A stretch of DNA of 64,000 nt from Flavobacterium wongokense. Its GTDB lineage: Bacteria > Bacteroidota > Bacteroidia > Flavobacteriales > Flavobacteriaceae. The position numbers and the translations under genes are program-made. The stretch lies in the NCBI RefSeq assembly GCF_021608265.1, contig NZ_JAKIHP010000001.1:248001-312000 (forward strand), written 5' to 3'. The notes beneath the pieces are model-generated. The model saw nothing but the letters and a program-made list of their open reading frames with translations. It had not been told where the DNA came from and did no database searches. Each line of letters opens with the position of its first letter. Position 1 is the stretch's first letter. Shown here piece by piece: positions 44,137-53,759 of this stretch.

Positions 44137-45069
44137 CTAAAACCTAAAATGCGGGAATTGCTCCTGAAGCTTTGCAATCTTTTGATCAAGAGCGTTTAGG
44201 AACTTCTGATGGTTTTCAGAATCGGGGTTAAAAGGGGTGTGGGACAACCCTTTTTGGATGCTGTTTACTTCAACCATTGTTTCAAAGGAGGCTTCCGAAA
44301 TATAGTTTTCCGAAAAACGCTTCCAGATATAATCAATGGCAAAAGGGCTTGGATGCAAAAAATCATCCGCATAAAAACGGTAATCCCGGAGTTCGTCCAT
44401 CATGATTTCGTAGCTGGGAAAATACGGAAGCTGTAGGTTGTGGATTGCCGTTATCAAATGTGCCTTGCTGCGCTGGTTTTCGACAAAGCCATCCTTGATG
44501 TGGCGTACAGGCGAAACGGTAAAAATGAAAGTACAGTCTGGATTTACCTTCCGGATTAAGTCAATGGTGTTCTGGATGGATTTTTCAATCGTTTCAACAG
44601 ACAGGATTTCCTTATCGAATTGACTTTGGGGAACCTTGTGGCAATTGGCTACAATGGCTGCAGAAGATTTATCGCGGTAAACCCAGGATGTTCCATAAGT
44701 AATTATAATATGGGTAACACCAGTGATGACTTCATAAGTGAGGTCGAGGATTTCATTTAGGATTTCAAGCTGGCCTTCTTTGTTTGGAGTGCTGAACTTG
44801 GAGTGGATTTCGAAAGAATGCCACAAATCATTATGAAGGAATAAATCCTGCTCAGTAAACTTTTGCTGGTTGACAATCCTTGAAACCAGCTTTTCAATTG
44901 AAACCGGATTGAAGATAATCCCAAACGGATTCACAACATCCTGAAATTTAAACTGACGGAACTTTTCACCCATATTTTCTGCAAAACAGGAACCCATAGA
45001 CAGTATCATGGATTCATAACCTATCGGATTGTTGGATTTTGCTATTGGGACTTTGGTCGTAAAGTTCAT
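44137..45069 (-). CDS. GSCFA-domain protein
   Basis: The 310-residue protein carries the motif SMGSCFAENMGEKF near residue 28, which gives the GSCFA family its name. Further blocks are VNPFGIIFNP, IITYGTSWVY, FTVSPVRHIKDG and a DDFLHPSPFA motif near residue 260. The family looks like SGNH/GDSL-type hydrolases (Ser in GSC; Asp/His in DDFLHPS), but no substrate is established to my knowledge. The start at 45069 is preferred because a promoter box lies between it and the upstream ATG at 45102. It is divergent from the ABC transporter gene. Confidence 0.92.
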   Translation of the reverse strand: MNFTTKVPIAKSNNPIGYESMILSMGSCFAENMGEKFRQFKFQDVVNPFGIIFNPVSIEKLVSRIVNQQKFTEQDLFLHNDLWHSFEIHSKFSTPNKEGQLEILNEILDLTYEVITGVTHIIITYGTSWVYRDKSSAAIVANCHKVPQSQFDKEILSVETIEKSIQNTIDLIRKVNPDCTFIFTVSPVRHIKDGFVENQRSKAHLITAIHNLQLPYFPSYEIMMDELRDYRFYADDFLHPSPFAIDYIWKRFSENYISEASFETMVEVNSIQKGLSHTPFNPDSENHQKFLNALDQKIAKLQEQFPHFRF

Positions 45070-45073
45070 TTCC

Positions 45074-45102
45074 CAAAAATACAAAATCATTTCAAACACC
45101 AA
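45074..45102 (-). promoter_or_regulatory. Promoter of the GSCFA gene
   Basis: TTG (45100-45102) and TATTTTTG (45074-45081) on the minus strand are 18 bp apart. The box ends only 4 bp before the chosen start codon, so the transcript would be nearly leaderless; moderate support. Confidence 0.45.
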
Positions 45103-45143
45103 TCTGTCTATAGCGTCATAAAGTAATATAATTCCGTTAACAG

Positions 45144-45171
45144 TTGCCTGGCTTTTTATTTTCTACTTTTG
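45144..45171 (+). promoter_or_regulatory. Promoter of the ABC exporter gene
   Basis: TTG (45144-45146), a 17-bp spacer and TACTTTTG (45164-45171) match the phylum consensus, 23 bp before the start at 45195. This makes the earlier in-frame ATG at 45144 unlikely. Confidence 0.6.
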
Positions 45172-45194
45172 TTTCACAAAATTTTATACTTCTT

Positions 45195-46946
45195 ATGAAA
45201 CTATTATACGCTTATCTCAAAAAACATAAACTACTGCTCTTCTTTGCCTTACTGATGGCAGCCATCAATATCTGCTTTAGCTTGTCTGACTCGGTCATTA
45301 CCGGGAAACTGATGCAGGACTGTGGTGTTGGAATCGCCAAATACAAAGGCAACGAAATCGGGTTTATCAAAGCCGTTGGTTTTTGGCTTGGGCTTTCATT
45401 GGGCGCAGCCATGATTTCGAGGATTACCAAAAACTTCCAGGATTATTTTACCAATATTGTCATCCAGAGAACCGGTGCCGAAATGTACACCGACGGAATT
45501 AAAAAATCGCTCGACCTGCCTTATGAGGAATTCGAGGACCAACGAAGCGGTGAGACTTTGAGCAAATTAACCAAAGTGCGTTCCGATTCCGAAAAGCTGA
45601 TTACACTTTCGATTTCATTGATATTCCAAACGGTTATCGGATTTATTTTTGTGATTGTGTATGTTGGAAGAATCGATTACAGAATCTCTCTTATCTTTTT
45701 GATTACAGCTCCGATTATTGCCATCATAAGCTCTTATCTGGGTAAAAAAATAAAAATCGTTTCCCGAAAGATTGTCACCCAAACGAACGCTTTAGCTGGT
45801 TCTACGACCGAAAGTTTGCGGAATATCGAATTGGTAAAAAGTTTGGGGCTGACCTATCAGGAAGAAAAGCGTCTGAACCTAAACACCTTTAAAATCCTGC
45901 AGCTCGAATTACAGAAAATCCGTTTTATCCGAAGCCTGAGCTTTATTCAGGGAACTACGGTTCATTTCCTTAGGACTTGTGTGGTATTTACATTGTATTA
46001 CTTTTTGTTTGGCAACAAAATCATTGTCGGCGATTTATTGACGATGGTATTCTTTACCTTCTTTATTTTTGGGCCATTGCAGGAATTGGGTGCTTTTATC
46101 ATCGCACTGAATGAAACCAAGGTTTCGATGGAGAATTTCAAGGAATTACTAAATGCTCCTAAGGAATACCGCCCAAAAGACGCCAAACATGTGGGTGCAA
46201 TTCAGGCACTGCATTTTTCTGATGTGAGTTTCAAACATAAAAGTGCCAAACATCCGGCCGTTGAAAACATAACATTTGATATCAAACAGGGCGAAACTGT
46301 CGCTTTTGTCGGTCCGTCCGGAGCAGGAAAAACGACATTGGTAAAGCTTTTAGTGGGATTATATCCTCCGGCAAAAGGGCATGTGCGATACAATAATATC
46401 GATTCGACTGAAATTGATTTATTGGATTTGAGGAAACAACTCGGATTTGTGACCCAGGACGCACAATTGTTTTCGGGAACCATACGCGAAAATTTATTGT
46501 TTGTAAAACCAACCGCAACTGACGAGGAATTGTTGGATGTTTTACACAGGGCAAGCTGCGATAAATTATTGGAACGCGCCGAAGACGGTTTGAATTCAAC
46601 CATTGGCGAAGGCGGAATCAAGGTTTCCGGTGGAGAAAAGCAACGTTTGTCCATTGCCAGAGCCATCTTGAGAAATCCGCATTTATTGATTTTTGACGAA
46701 GCAACTTCGGCTTTGGATTCGATTACCGAAGAAGAAATCAATGCCACTATCCGAAACATCTCAGACAAAAACAGGATTACCGTTTTAATCGCACACCGAT
46801 TGTCAACGGTAATGCACGCCGATAAGATTTTTGTCTTGGAACAAGGCCGGATCATTGAACAGGGAAGACACGAAGCCTTATTGGAAGAAAAAGGATTGTA
46901 CTACGCGATGTGGCGCCAGCAGATTGGTGAACGTAAAAAAGAATAA
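45195..46946 (+). CDS. ABC transporter, fused permease and ATPase (exporter type)
   Basis: The 583-residue protein has a six-helix membrane domain (about residues 15-310) followed by a nucleotide-binding domain. Visible motifs are Walker A GPSGAGKTT, Q-loop FVTQDAQLF, signature VSGGEKQRLS, Walker B LLIFDEATSALD and the H-loop AHRLST. This is the layout of homodimeric lipid or drug exporters (MsbA/LmrA type). Substrate cannot be told. The start at 45195 (MKLLYAYLKKHK) follows a consensus promoter. Confidence 0.94.
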   Translation: MKLLYAYLKKHKLLLFFALLMAAINICFSLSDSVITGKLMQDCGVGIAKYKGNEIGFIKAVGFWLGLSLGAAMISRITKNFQDYFTNIVIQRTGAEMYTDGIKKSLDLPYEEFEDQRSGETLSKLTKVRSDSEKLITLSISLIFQTVIGFIFVIVYVGRIDYRISLIFLITAPIIAIISSYLGKKIKIVSRKIVTQTNALAGSTTESLRNIELVKSLGLTYQEEKRLNLNTFKILQLELQKIRFIRSLSFIQGTTVHFLRTCVVFTLYYFLFGNKIIVGDLLTMVFFTFFIFGPLQELGAFIIALNETKVSMENFKELLNAPKEYRPKDAKHVGAIQALHFSDVSFKHKSAKHPAVENITFDIKQGETVAFVGPSGAGKTTLVKLLVGLYPPAKGHVRYNNIDSTEIDLLDLRKQLGFVTQDAQLFSGTIRENLLFVKPTATDEELLDVLHRASCDKLLERAEDGLNSTIGEGGIKVSGGEKQRLSIARAILRNPHLLIFDEATSALDSITEEEINATIRNISDKNRITVLIAHRLSTVMHADKIFVLEQGRIIEQGRHEALLEEKGLYYAMWRQQIGERKKE

Positions 46947-46950
46947 AACA

Positions 46951-46982
46951 AAAAACCCTTCCGGATTGGAAGGGTTTTTATT
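46951..46982. terminator. Bidirectional terminator between the ABC exporter and lipocalin-like genes
   Basis: The hairpin AAAAACCCTTCC / GGAAGGGTTTTT with a 5-nt loop lies between convergent genes and has a T run on both strands. Confidence 0.85.
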
Positions 46983-46994
46983 TATAACTGAATT

Positions 46995-47420
46995 TTAAAG
47001 CCTGTGTAAATAATAAATATAAACATCTGAACCGCTTGTTTGTTTCATCTCCATTTGGCTGTCAGTAAGGTTTTGAACCTGGTAAACATCAGGCTGAGTG
47101 AAGCCATCGCTATAAATGATGCTAAACGTAGTATTGTCAAGCTCCCATTGGCTGTCCTGGGTATCATTTTGCTGGCAATCGCTTCCATATCCGGTGAAAA
47201 TGATGTGGTGGTTGCTGAAAATCTCATTGAAATCTTTTGAAGTACTGCAAAGATGTTCGGCGTTTTCCATTGGCTCGTTATTATGCTTTACACCAATAAG
47301 GTACCATTTTCCCAACAAATGTGCTTCAGTGACTGCCAATGAGCCACCATCATCTGAACTGGAACTGCAACCCATAGAGAAGATTGCCAATAAGCCTAAA
47401 ATTAAAAATCTTTTTTTCAT
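46995..47420 (-). CDS. Lipocalin-like lipoprotein
   Basis: The 141-residue product has a lipoprotein signal with cysteine at residue 18 (FSMGCSSSSDD). The mature part begins HLLGKWYLIGV and continues with beta strands to MKQTSGSDVYIYYLHRL, the pattern of small lipocalin-like domains frequent in flavobacteria. Ligand unknown. The gene starts 16 bp after the alaS stop codon without a visible terminator between, so it may be co-transcribed with alaS. Confidence 0.8.
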   Translation of the reverse strand: MKKRFLILGLLAIFSMGCSSSSDDGGSLAVTEAHLLGKWYLIGVKHNNEPMENAEHLCSTSKDFNEIFSNHHIIFTGYGSDCQQNDTQDSQWELDNTTFSIIYSDGFTQPDVYQVQNLTDSQMEMKQTSGSDVYIYYLHRL

Positions 47421-47436
47421 ATTTATCAATTAAATG

Positions 47437-50136
47437 TTAGTTAACAAATTCAACAGCTTTTTCCAAAGCTTCCTTAATTCCCGCAACATTCTTTCCTCCT
47501 GCAGTTGCGAAGAATGGCTGTCCGCCACCGCCACCTTGAATGTATTTTCCAAGTTCGCGTACCACAGTTCCGGCGTTTAGGTTTTTGGCAGCTACCAATT
47601 CCTTAGAAATATAGCAGCTCAACATCGGTTTGTCGTCTTCGGCTGTAGCCAAAACCAAAAATAAATCAGTTCCTAAAGTTCCCAGTTCATAAGCCAGGTC
47701 TTTTGCACCTTCGGCATTTAAATCGACTTGTTCTGCTAAGAATTTAATGCCGTTTATTTCCTGAATTTTAGAAGCTAATGCGCCTTTCAAGCCTTTTGCC
47801 TTTTCCTTTAATAACTGCTCAATCTGTTTTCTCAGTTTGGCATTGTCATCCTGCAACGAAACTACTGCTTTCAAGGTATCCTGTGGATTTTTCAAAGTCT
47901 CTTTTATCGCATCCAAATCGTTCTCCTGTTGTGCAAAATAATCCTTAACGGCATCGCCTGTAATCGCTTCAATACGACGGATTCCTGCAGCAACTGCACC
48001 TTCGGACACAATCTTGAAATGCCAGATTTCACCGGTATTCTTTACATGGATTCCACCACACAATTCGCGGCTGTCTCCAAATTCAATCATACGTACATTG
48101 TCGCCATACTTTTCACCAAACAAAGCCATAGCACCTTTTGCCATCGCTTCCTGGATTGGAAGGTTCCTGTATTCTACCAATTGTAACTGCTCTTCAATTC
48201 TAGCGTTTACAAAATCTTCCACTTTTTTGATTTCCTCGTCAGTAACCTTGCTGAAATGCGAAAAGTCGAAACGCAGGTGGTTCGGGTTTACCAAGGATCC
48301 TTTCTGCTCAACATGTGTTCCCAAAATCGTTCTTAAAGCCAAATGCATCAAGTGCGTAGCAGAGTGGTTTTTGGAAGTCGATGTCCTTAAACCGGTATTG
48401 ACTTTTGCTGTGGCTAGAGTTAAAGAATTTTTAGGTAATGATTTAGTAATGTGAATTATTAAATTATTTTCCTTTTTGGTATCTATCACTTCAATAATAT
48501 CGTTTTCTTTACTTTCGAGTGAGCCAAAATCTAACCATCCTTTATCACCTACTTGTCCACCTCCTTCTGGATAAAATGGAGTTTTATTTAAAACTAATTG
48601 ATATAAAACACCATCTTTTTTAGATTCAATTTTTCTATATTGGAGTACTTGAATAGGGCCCGTTTGGGTTTCATCATAACCTACAAATTCTGTTGAAACA
48701 ACATTATTCCCATAATCCATAAATTTAACCCAATCATCTGTTGAAACTTCAGAAGCATTACGTGAACGATTTTTTTGTTCTTTCATTGCCTCATTAAAAC
48801 CAACTTCGTCAACAGTAAAGCCATTTTCTTTAGCAATTAACTGTGTTAAATCCAAAGGGAATCCATAAGTATCATATAATTCGAAAGCCATTGTTCCGGA
48901 AATTATTTTATTTAATGGATCAACTGAAATTTTATCAGCAGATTGCAAAAATTTGATTGAGCTTTCTAATTTTAGAATTCCTGTTGAAATTGTTCTCAAA
49001 AAAGAATCTTCCTCTTCACGGATTACATTGGTAACCAATTGTTGTTGCGATTTGATTTCCGGGAAAAATTCGCCCATTTGATTGGCAAGAACCTCAACCA
49101 GTTTGTTGATGAATGGCTCTTTGATGTCCAAAAAGGTAAACCCGTAACGGATTGCACGACGCAGGATTCTACGGATCACATAACCTGCACCTGTATTTGA
49201 TGGCAATTGCCCGTCAGCTATGGCGAAAGCCACGGCACGGACGTGGTCTACAATTACGCGGATGGCAATATTGATTTTATTTTGTTCTTCTGATATATTT
49301 TTAACTTCGTTGGAAGTGTATTTCAATCCCGTGATTTGTTCCACTTTTTCAATAAGCGGTGTAAAAACATCGGTGTCATAGTTGGATGTTTTACCTTGTA
49401 ACGCCATGCACAAACGCTCAAATCCCATTCCGGTGTCAACGTGTTGCGCTGGCAGTTTTTCCAAACTTCCATCAGCCTTACGGTTGAATTCCATGAAAAC
49501 ATTATTCCAGATTTCGACAACCTGCGGATGGTCGTTATTTACCAAACTCTTTCCTGAAACTTTTGCTTTTTCTTCTTCAGTCCTCAAATCAACATGGATT
49601 TCTGAACATGGTCCGCACGGTCCTTGATCACCCATTTCCCAGAAATTGTCTTTTTTGTTTCCAAGGATGATACGGTCTTCGTCGATTAGGGTTTTCCAGA
49701 TATCCCAAGCTTCCTGGTCAAACGGAACATTTTCTTCAGGGTTTCCTTCAAATACGGAAACGTATAAATTCTCTTTTGGGATTTTGTAAACTTCAGTCAG
49801 TAATTCCCATGCCCAGTTAATAGCCTCTTTTTTGAAATAATCACCAAAAGACCAGTTACCCAACATTTCGAACATGGTGTGGTGGTAGGTATCAAAACCT
49901 ACATCTTCCAAATCGTTATGCTTTCCTGAAACACGAAGGCATTTTTGCGTATCGGCTATCCTTGGGCATTTTGGGGTTCCATTGCCTAAGAAGAATTCCT
50001 TGAATTGTGCCATGCCCGAGTTGTTGAACATCAGGGTTGGATCGTCCTTAAGAACGATAGGCGCCGAAGGAACGATTAAGTGCCCTTTGGATTCGAAGAA
50101 TTGTAAAAACTGTTTACGAATGTCTTGTGATTTCAT
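47437..50136 (-). CDS. alaS: Alanyl-tRNA synthetase
   Basis: The 899-residue enzyme charges tRNA-Ala and edits misacylated Ser- and Gly-tRNA. The class II core begins [17 protein letters not shown] and includes [15 protein letters not shown]. The editing domain has the zinc-binding [11 protein letters not shown] and the later [15 protein letters not shown]. The C-terminal DHHA1 domain ends with [17 protein letters not shown]. About residues 380-575 (roughly 48410-48990) are coded by visibly more AT-rich DNA than the flanks, which may mark an intragenic recombination or just a less constrained segment. Upstream is a tandem-then-inverted GGTTATT repeat array. Confidence 0.97.
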   Translation of the reverse strand: MKSQDIRKQFLQFFESKGHLIVPSAPIVLKDDPTLMFNNSGMAQFKEFFLGNGTPKCPRIADTQKCLRVSGKHNDLEDVGFDTYHHTMFEMLGNWSFGDYFKKEAINWAWELLTEVYKIPKENLYVSVFEGNPEENVPFDQEAWDIWKTLIDEDRIILGNKKDNFWEMGDQGPCGPCSEIHVDLRTEEEKAKVSGKSLVNNDHPQVVEIWNNVFMEFNRKADGSLEKLPAQHVDTGMGFERLCMALQGKTSNYDTDVFTPLIEKVEQITGLKYTSNEVKNISEEQNKINIAIRVIVDHVRAVAFAIADGQLPSNTGAGYVIRRILRRAIRYGFTFLDIKEPFINKLVEVLANQMGEFFPEIKSQQQLVTNVIREEEDSFLRTISTGILKLESSIKFLQSADKISVDPLNKIISGTMAFELYDTYGFPLDLTQLIAKENGFTVDEVGFNEAMKEQKNRSRNASEVSTDDWVKFMDYGNNVVSTEFVGYDETQTGPIQVLQYRKIESKKDGVLYQLVLNKTPFYPEGGGQVGDKGWLDFGSLESKENDIIEVIDTKKENNLIIHITKSLPKNSLTLATAKVNTGLRTSTSKNHSATHLMHLALRTILGTHVEQKGSLVNPNHLRFDFSHFSKVTDEEIKKVEDFVNARIEEQLQLVEYRNLPIQEAMAKGAMALFGEKYGDNVRMIEFGDSRELCGGIHVKNTGEIWHFKIVSEGAVAAGIRRIEAITGDAVKDYFAQQENDLDAIKETLKNPQDTLKAVVSLQDDNAKLRKQIEQLLKEKAKGLKGALASKIQEINGIKFLAEQVDLNAEGAKDLAYELGTLGTDLFLVLATAEDDKPMLSCYISKELVAAKNLNAGTVVRELGKYIQGGGGGQPFFATAGGKNVAGIKEALEKAVEFVN

Positions 50137-50146
50137 TTTCTATGTT

Positions 50147-50230
50147 AATTCGGTTATTGGGTTATACGGTTATTTGGTTTTGTTTTTTGCTTGCTTTCGA
50201 ATAACCGAATCCACAAATAACCAAATCCAC
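50147..50230. repeat. Tandem-then-inverted GGTTATT array between alaS and the LytM gene
   Basis: Units CGGTTATTGGGTTATACGG and GGTTATTTGG at 50150-50178 are followed by the reverse-complement units CGAATAACCGAATCC and AAATAACCAAATCC at 50199-50230. The two halves can fold into one hairpin. The architecture parallels the AACTTTGC arrays but with a different unit. Confidence 0.65.
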
Positions 50231-50323
50231 TAAAAATTTAGGCATTGACTGAAACATTTGTTAAATTTGTTCGTATAACCATTGTTTTCTTAAAACAAGC
50301 ACAAAAATAGCATAAATTAAAAG

Positions 50324-51304
50324 ATGGCGAAAAAAGTAAAGTATTATTTCGATACCGAAAGTTTGGCTTACCGAAAAATTAAACCAAAACTCTCCAAAAA
50401 ACTGGGTTACATTGGTTTGTTTTTACTTGCTTCCGCACTTTTTGGATTTTTATGTTTTGTGGCTTTGCTGAATACTTCCCTTTTAGATACGCCGAAAGAC
50501 CGTTTGCAGGCTCGTGAAATTGAAACGATGAAACTGCGGTATTCCATTTTGAATAAAAAGATGGACGAGGTTGACGAAGTTTTGAATGATGTTGCCGAAA
50601 GGGATAACAATATTTACCGTGCCTATTTCAACACCTCACCTATTCCGACAGAACAGCGCAAGGCCGGTTTTGGCGGTGTGAACCGATACAAGGAATTGGA
50701 AGGATTTAACAATTCGGATTTGGTGGTGAACACTTCCAAACGTGTGGATATCATTTCGAAGGAATTGGCAATACAATCCAAATCCCTGGATGAGATATTG
50801 AAACTGGCCAAAGAAAAAAACAAATTACTGGCTGCAATCCCGGCAATCCAACCGGTAAAAAATGAGCAGATGAAACGCATTGCTTCCGGTTTTGGATACC
50901 GAAGCGATCCTTTTACGAAAGTTAGGAAAATGCACGAAGGCATGGATTTTACCGCTGCGACAGGAACACCAATATATGCCACAGGCGATGGTGTTGTGGC
51001 TGCTGCCGATAATTCGAAATCGGGTTATGGAAACCATATCGAAATCAGGCATGGTTACGGTTACCTGACTTTATATGGCCATTTGAGCAAATACAAATGC
51101 CGTGCAGGGCAAAAGGTAAAACGTGGCGATATTATTGGCTATGTTGGAAGTACTGGACGAAGCGAAGCACCACACCTGCATTACGAAGTACACAAGGATG
51201 GCAAAGTAGTCAATCCGATTAATTTTTATTACGGAAACATATCGGCTGCAGAATATGTAGCCATTTCAAAAGTAGCTAACCAGGAAAACCAATCACTTGA
51301 CTGA
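50324..51304 (+). CDS. M23 (LytM-type) peptidoglycan endopeptidase, membrane anchored
   Basis: The 326-residue protein has a cytosolic basic N-terminus, one membrane helix (about residues 28-50, LGYIGLFLLASALFGFLCFVALL) and a coiled-coil segment (about 60-190). The LytM domain carries the zinc ligands in MHEGMDF and HLHYEVH, followed by NPINFYYGN. All key residues appear intact, so it should be an active DD-endopeptidase or an activator that binds peptidoglycan. The MerR gene follows directly, and its alternative TTG start would overlap this gene by 8 bp, so the two are likely co-transcribed. Confidence 0.93.
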   Translation: MAKKVKYYFDTESLAYRKIKPKLSKKLGYIGLFLLASALFGFLCFVALLNTSLLDTPKDRLQAREIETMKLRYSILNKKMDEVDEVLNDVAERDNNIYRAYFNTSPIPTEQRKAGFGGVNRYKELEGFNNSDLVVNTSKRVDIISKELAIQSKSLDEILKLAKEKNKLLAAIPAIQPVKNEQMKRIASGFGYRSDPFTKVRKMHEGMDFTAATGTPIYATGDGVVAAADNSKSGYGNHIEIRHGYGYLTLYGHLSKYKCRAGQKVKRGDIIGYVGSTGRSEAPHLHYEVHKDGKVVNPINFYYGNISAAEYVAISKVANQENQSLD

Positions 51305-51338
51305 TGCTGAAAGTACAGTCAAACCAAACCAAATTACT

Positions 51339-51671
51339 ATGCATATAGAACTAAAAGAAGGCAAAAGATATTATAGCATTGGAGAAGTCTCCAAGGCTTT
51401 TAATGTGAACACATCGTTAATCCGTTTTTGGGACAAGGAATTCGACATCCTGAAACCCAAGAAAAATGCCAAAGGAAACCGAATGTTCACTCCCGAAGAT
51501 GTGAAGAACTTACAACTGATTTATCATTTGGTAAAAGAACGCGGATTTACGCTGGAAGGTGCAAAGACACACTTAAAAGAAGGCCAAAAGAAAACATTGG
51601 ACAAGTTTGAAATCATCTCCAAACTCGAGGCAATTAAGGCTCAGCTCCTGGGCATTAAAGGCCAATTATAA
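51339..51671 (+). CDS. MerR-family transcriptional regulator
   Basis: The 110-residue protein has an N-terminal MerR-type winged HTH (YYSIGEVSKAFNVNTSLIRFWDKEF ... NRMFTPEDVKNLQLIYHLVKERG) and a short dimerisation helix (DKFEIISKLEAIKAQLLGIKG). No effector-binding domain or metal-binding cysteines are present. Small MerR proteins of this type next to M23 peptidase and lemA genes are common in flavobacteria as I recall. The ATG at 51339 is chosen over an upstream TTG at 51297. Confidence 0.9.
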   Translation: MHIELKEGKRYYSIGEVSKAFNVNTSLIRFWDKEFDILKPKKNAKGNRMFTPEDVKNLQLIYHLVKERGFTLEGAKTHLKEGQKKTLDKFEIISKLEAIKAQLLGIKGQL

Positions 51672-51707
51672 AAACAAAAATTAAAAACAACTTTAAATTA
51701 AACACAA

Positions 51708-52301
51708 ATGAACTTTAGAAAATTTTTACCTTGGATTATCGCATTAGTTGTAATTTTCATAATCTACAGCTGGGCATCAGGCATCTACAACAAAGCTGTA
51801 ACCTTTGACCAAAACATCAAAGAAAGCTGGGGTAACGTTCAAACCGCTTACCAAAGAAGAACAGACCTTATTCCAAATTTGGTGGAAACCGTAAAAGGAT
51901 ACGCAAAACACGAGCAGACTACCTTAACCGCCGTTATTGAAGCAAGGGCTAAAGCCACTTCGGTGACTGTTGACCCAAGCAATATCACTCCGGAGCAAAT
52001 GGCTGCGTTTTCACAGGCACAGTCTGGCGTTTCATCTGCCTTATCAAGATTATTGGTAAGCGTGGAGCAATATCCTGACCTTAAGGCAAATCAAAATTTC
52101 CTAAAACTACAGGACGAACTGGCAAGCACAGAAAACCAGATTTTAACTGCAAGGACCCGTTATAACGAAGCCATTAAGCCTTACAACAATAACATCAACA
52201 CCTTCCCAAGAAATATCCTTGCCGGAATGTATGGCCTGAAGGAAAAACCATATTTCGAAGCTGCAGCTGGTGCTGATAAGGCTCCGAGTGTAAAATTCTA
52301 A
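51708..52301 (+). CDS. lemA: LemA family protein
   Basis: The 197-residue protein has an N-terminal membrane anchor (FLPWIIALVVIFIIYSWASGIYN) and the family signature KESWGNVQTAYQRRTDLIPNLVETVKGYA. The closing region is NNNINTFPRNILAGMYGLKEKPYFEA. LemA proteins form helical bundles in the envelope and often lie next to TPM-domain genes, as here. It is the first gene of a three-gene operon; the next start follows 5 bp after its stop. Confidence 0.95.
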   Translation: MNFRKFLPWIIALVVIFIIYSWASGIYNKAVTFDQNIKESWGNVQTAYQRRTDLIPNLVETVKGYAKHEQTTLTAVIEARAKATSVTVDPSNITPEQMAAFSQAQSGVSSALSRLLVSVEQYPDLKANQNFLKLQDELASTENQILTARTRYNEAIKPYNNNINTFPRNILAGMYGLKEKPYFEAAAGADKAPSVKF

Positions 52302-52306
52302 TCGGA

Positions 52307-52744
52307 ATGTCTAAAGTAGAAAACTTCCTGACTTCTGAAGAAGAACAGGAAATCGTGGCTGCCATTGGCAAAGCCGAAAAAAATACTTCAGGCGAAATCA
52401 GGGTACACATAGAAAAAGAGACTTCCGCGTCAGCTATAGAAAGAGCGGTGGAAGTTTTCCAAATGCTCAATATGGAAAATACCCGTGAGCGCAATGGCGT
52501 TATCATTTATGTGGCTGTAAAAAGCAAACAGTTTGCCATTTATGGCGATAAGGGAATCAATGAAAAAGTCAGTGATGATTTTTGGAATTGTACCAAAGAT
52601 GTGATGGCAGGCCATTTCCAAAACGGGGATTTCAAACAGGGATTGATCGATGGCATCCTGAATGCCGGCGAACAGCTTAAAAAGCATTTCCCTTATCTGG
52701 ACAGCGACACCGACGAACTTTCAAACGAAATATCAAGAGGATAA
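52307..52744 (+). CDS. TPM-domain protein, cytosolic form
   Basis: The 145-residue protein has no signal peptide. It contains a TPM fold: EKNTSGEIRVHIEKETSASAIERAVEVFQML, then RNGVIIYVAVKSKQFAIYGDKGINEKV and FKQGLIDGILNAGEQLKKHFP. It lies between lemA and a second, exported TPM gene in the same operon. The function of the domain is not established, although roles in membrane protein quality control have been proposed for relatives. Confidence 0.9.
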   Translation: MSKVENFLTSEEEQEIVAAIGKAEKNTSGEIRVHIEKETSASAIERAVEVFQMLNMENTRERNGVIIYVAVKSKQFAIYGDKGINEKVSDDFWNCTKDVMAGHFQNGDFKQGLIDGILNAGEQLKKHFPYLDSDTDELSNEISRG

Positions 52745-52784
52745 CTTATGGTTATTTTGAATTTTAAATGCTAAATTTTAAATT

Positions 52785-53570
52785 ATGAACATTCCAAATT
52801 ACAAGGGAATCCTTTATTTCGTTATCATCCTATTCACTTGTTTACCGGCCATTGCCCAATTTGACATTCCAAAGAAACCCGATTTCCAGACTTCGGTTTA
52901 TGACTATGCGAACCTTTTGAGTGCCAGCGAAAAAACGCAGCTGGAAGAAAAACTGATTCGGTATTCCGACTCCACTTCCACACAGATTGTAGTCGTAACC
53001 ATCGAAAGCCTGAAAGGCGAAGACATCGGAATCCTGGCTCCAAAATGGGGTCATGAATGGGGCGTTGGACAGGCAAAGGAAGACAATGGTGTTTTCATTT
53101 TGGTTGCCAATAAGGAACACAAAATCTGGATTGCTCCGGGTTACGGTTTGGAAGACAGGCTGACGGCTGGGCAGAATGGTGAAATCATCCGTAATGTCAT
53201 CATTCCCGAATTCAAGGCCGGAAGTTATTATAACGGCCTGGATAAAGGTGCCGATGCGCTGTTTGATGTCTTTACCGGAAAATACAAAGGCGAACGGAAG
53301 GAAAACAAGAAAGGCGGAGGATTCCCTTTCATCCCTATCCTCGTAATCATCATTGTCATTATCATCATTGCGTCCAAGAATAAAAACAATCGCGGTGGCC
53401 GCGGCGGTGGAATGGACTTAGCCGACATCATCTTACTAAGCAGCCTTGGCAGAAGCAGTGGCGGTGGAGGATTTGGTGGCTTTGGCGGTGGAAGTTCAGG
53501 CGGTGGCGGATTCGGTGGCGGATTTGGCGGTGGCGGATTCTCTGGTGGTGGTGCCGGTGGAAGCTGGTAA
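52785..53570 (+). CDS. TPM-domain protein, exported, with glycine-rich tail
   Basis: The 261-residue protein has a signal peptide (about residues 1-24, ending PAIAQF) and a TPM domain (about 30-165) with VYDYANLLSASEKTQLEEKL, TQIVVVTIESLKGEDIG and GVFILVANKEHKIWIAPGYGLE. One membrane helix follows (FPFIPILVIIIVIIIIAS), then a cytosolic tail rich in glycine, phenylalanine and serine (SGGGGFGGFGGGSSGGGGF). This is the classic YgcG-type architecture. It ends the lemA-TPM-TPM operon. A hairpin repeat and a bidirectional terminator follow. Confidence 0.93.
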   Translation: MNIPNYKGILYFVIILFTCLPAIAQFDIPKKPDFQTSVYDYANLLSASEKTQLEEKLIRYSDSTSTQIVVVTIESLKGEDIGILAPKWGHEWGVGQAKEDNGVFILVANKEHKIWIAPGYGLEDRLTAGQNGEIIRNVIIPEFKAGSYYNGLDKGADALFDVFTGKYKGERKENKKGGGFPFIPILVIIIVIIIIASKNKNNRGGRGGGMDLADIILLSSLGRSSGGGGFGGFGGGSSGGGGFGGGFGGGGFSGGGAGGSW

Positions 53571-53598
53571 GACTAAACAGCTGTTACAAAAAACAAAG

Positions 53599-53710
53599 CG
53601 TCACTTCGAGTGGTTTTGCGAAGCAAAATTTTATCGAGAAGCTTCATTTAACAACGGTTCTCGATACATTTTAATTCCACTACGTGGAATATAAAACACT
53701 CAAACTGACG
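53599..53710. repeat. Hairpin repeat, family B, full copy
   Basis: The element starts CGTCACTTCGAGTGGTTTTG and ends CACTCAAACTGACG, so its ends are near-inverted. It contains the small hairpins TTTTGCGAAGCAAAA, TCGAGAAGC/GGTTCTCGA and TTCCACTACGTGGAA. A partial copy lies at 61957-62010. I recall very similar sequences from many flavobacterial intergenic regions. Confidence 0.7.
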
Positions 53711-53725
53711 GAACTAATTAATAAA

Positions 53726-53754
53726 AAAACCCTCGTCTTCCAAACGAGGGTTTT
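53726..53754. terminator. Bidirectional terminator between the TPM gene and the outer-membrane protein gene
   Basis: The 11-bp inverted repeat AAAACCCTCGT / ACGAGGGTTTT with a 7-nt loop and flanking A and T runs lies between convergent genes. Confidence 0.85.
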
Positions 53755-53759
53755 CTTTT

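Noticed and set aside
46202..46855. 217-codon minus-strand ORF
   Set aside because: Antisense to the ABC exporter ATPase domain, whose motifs are all intact on the plus strand.
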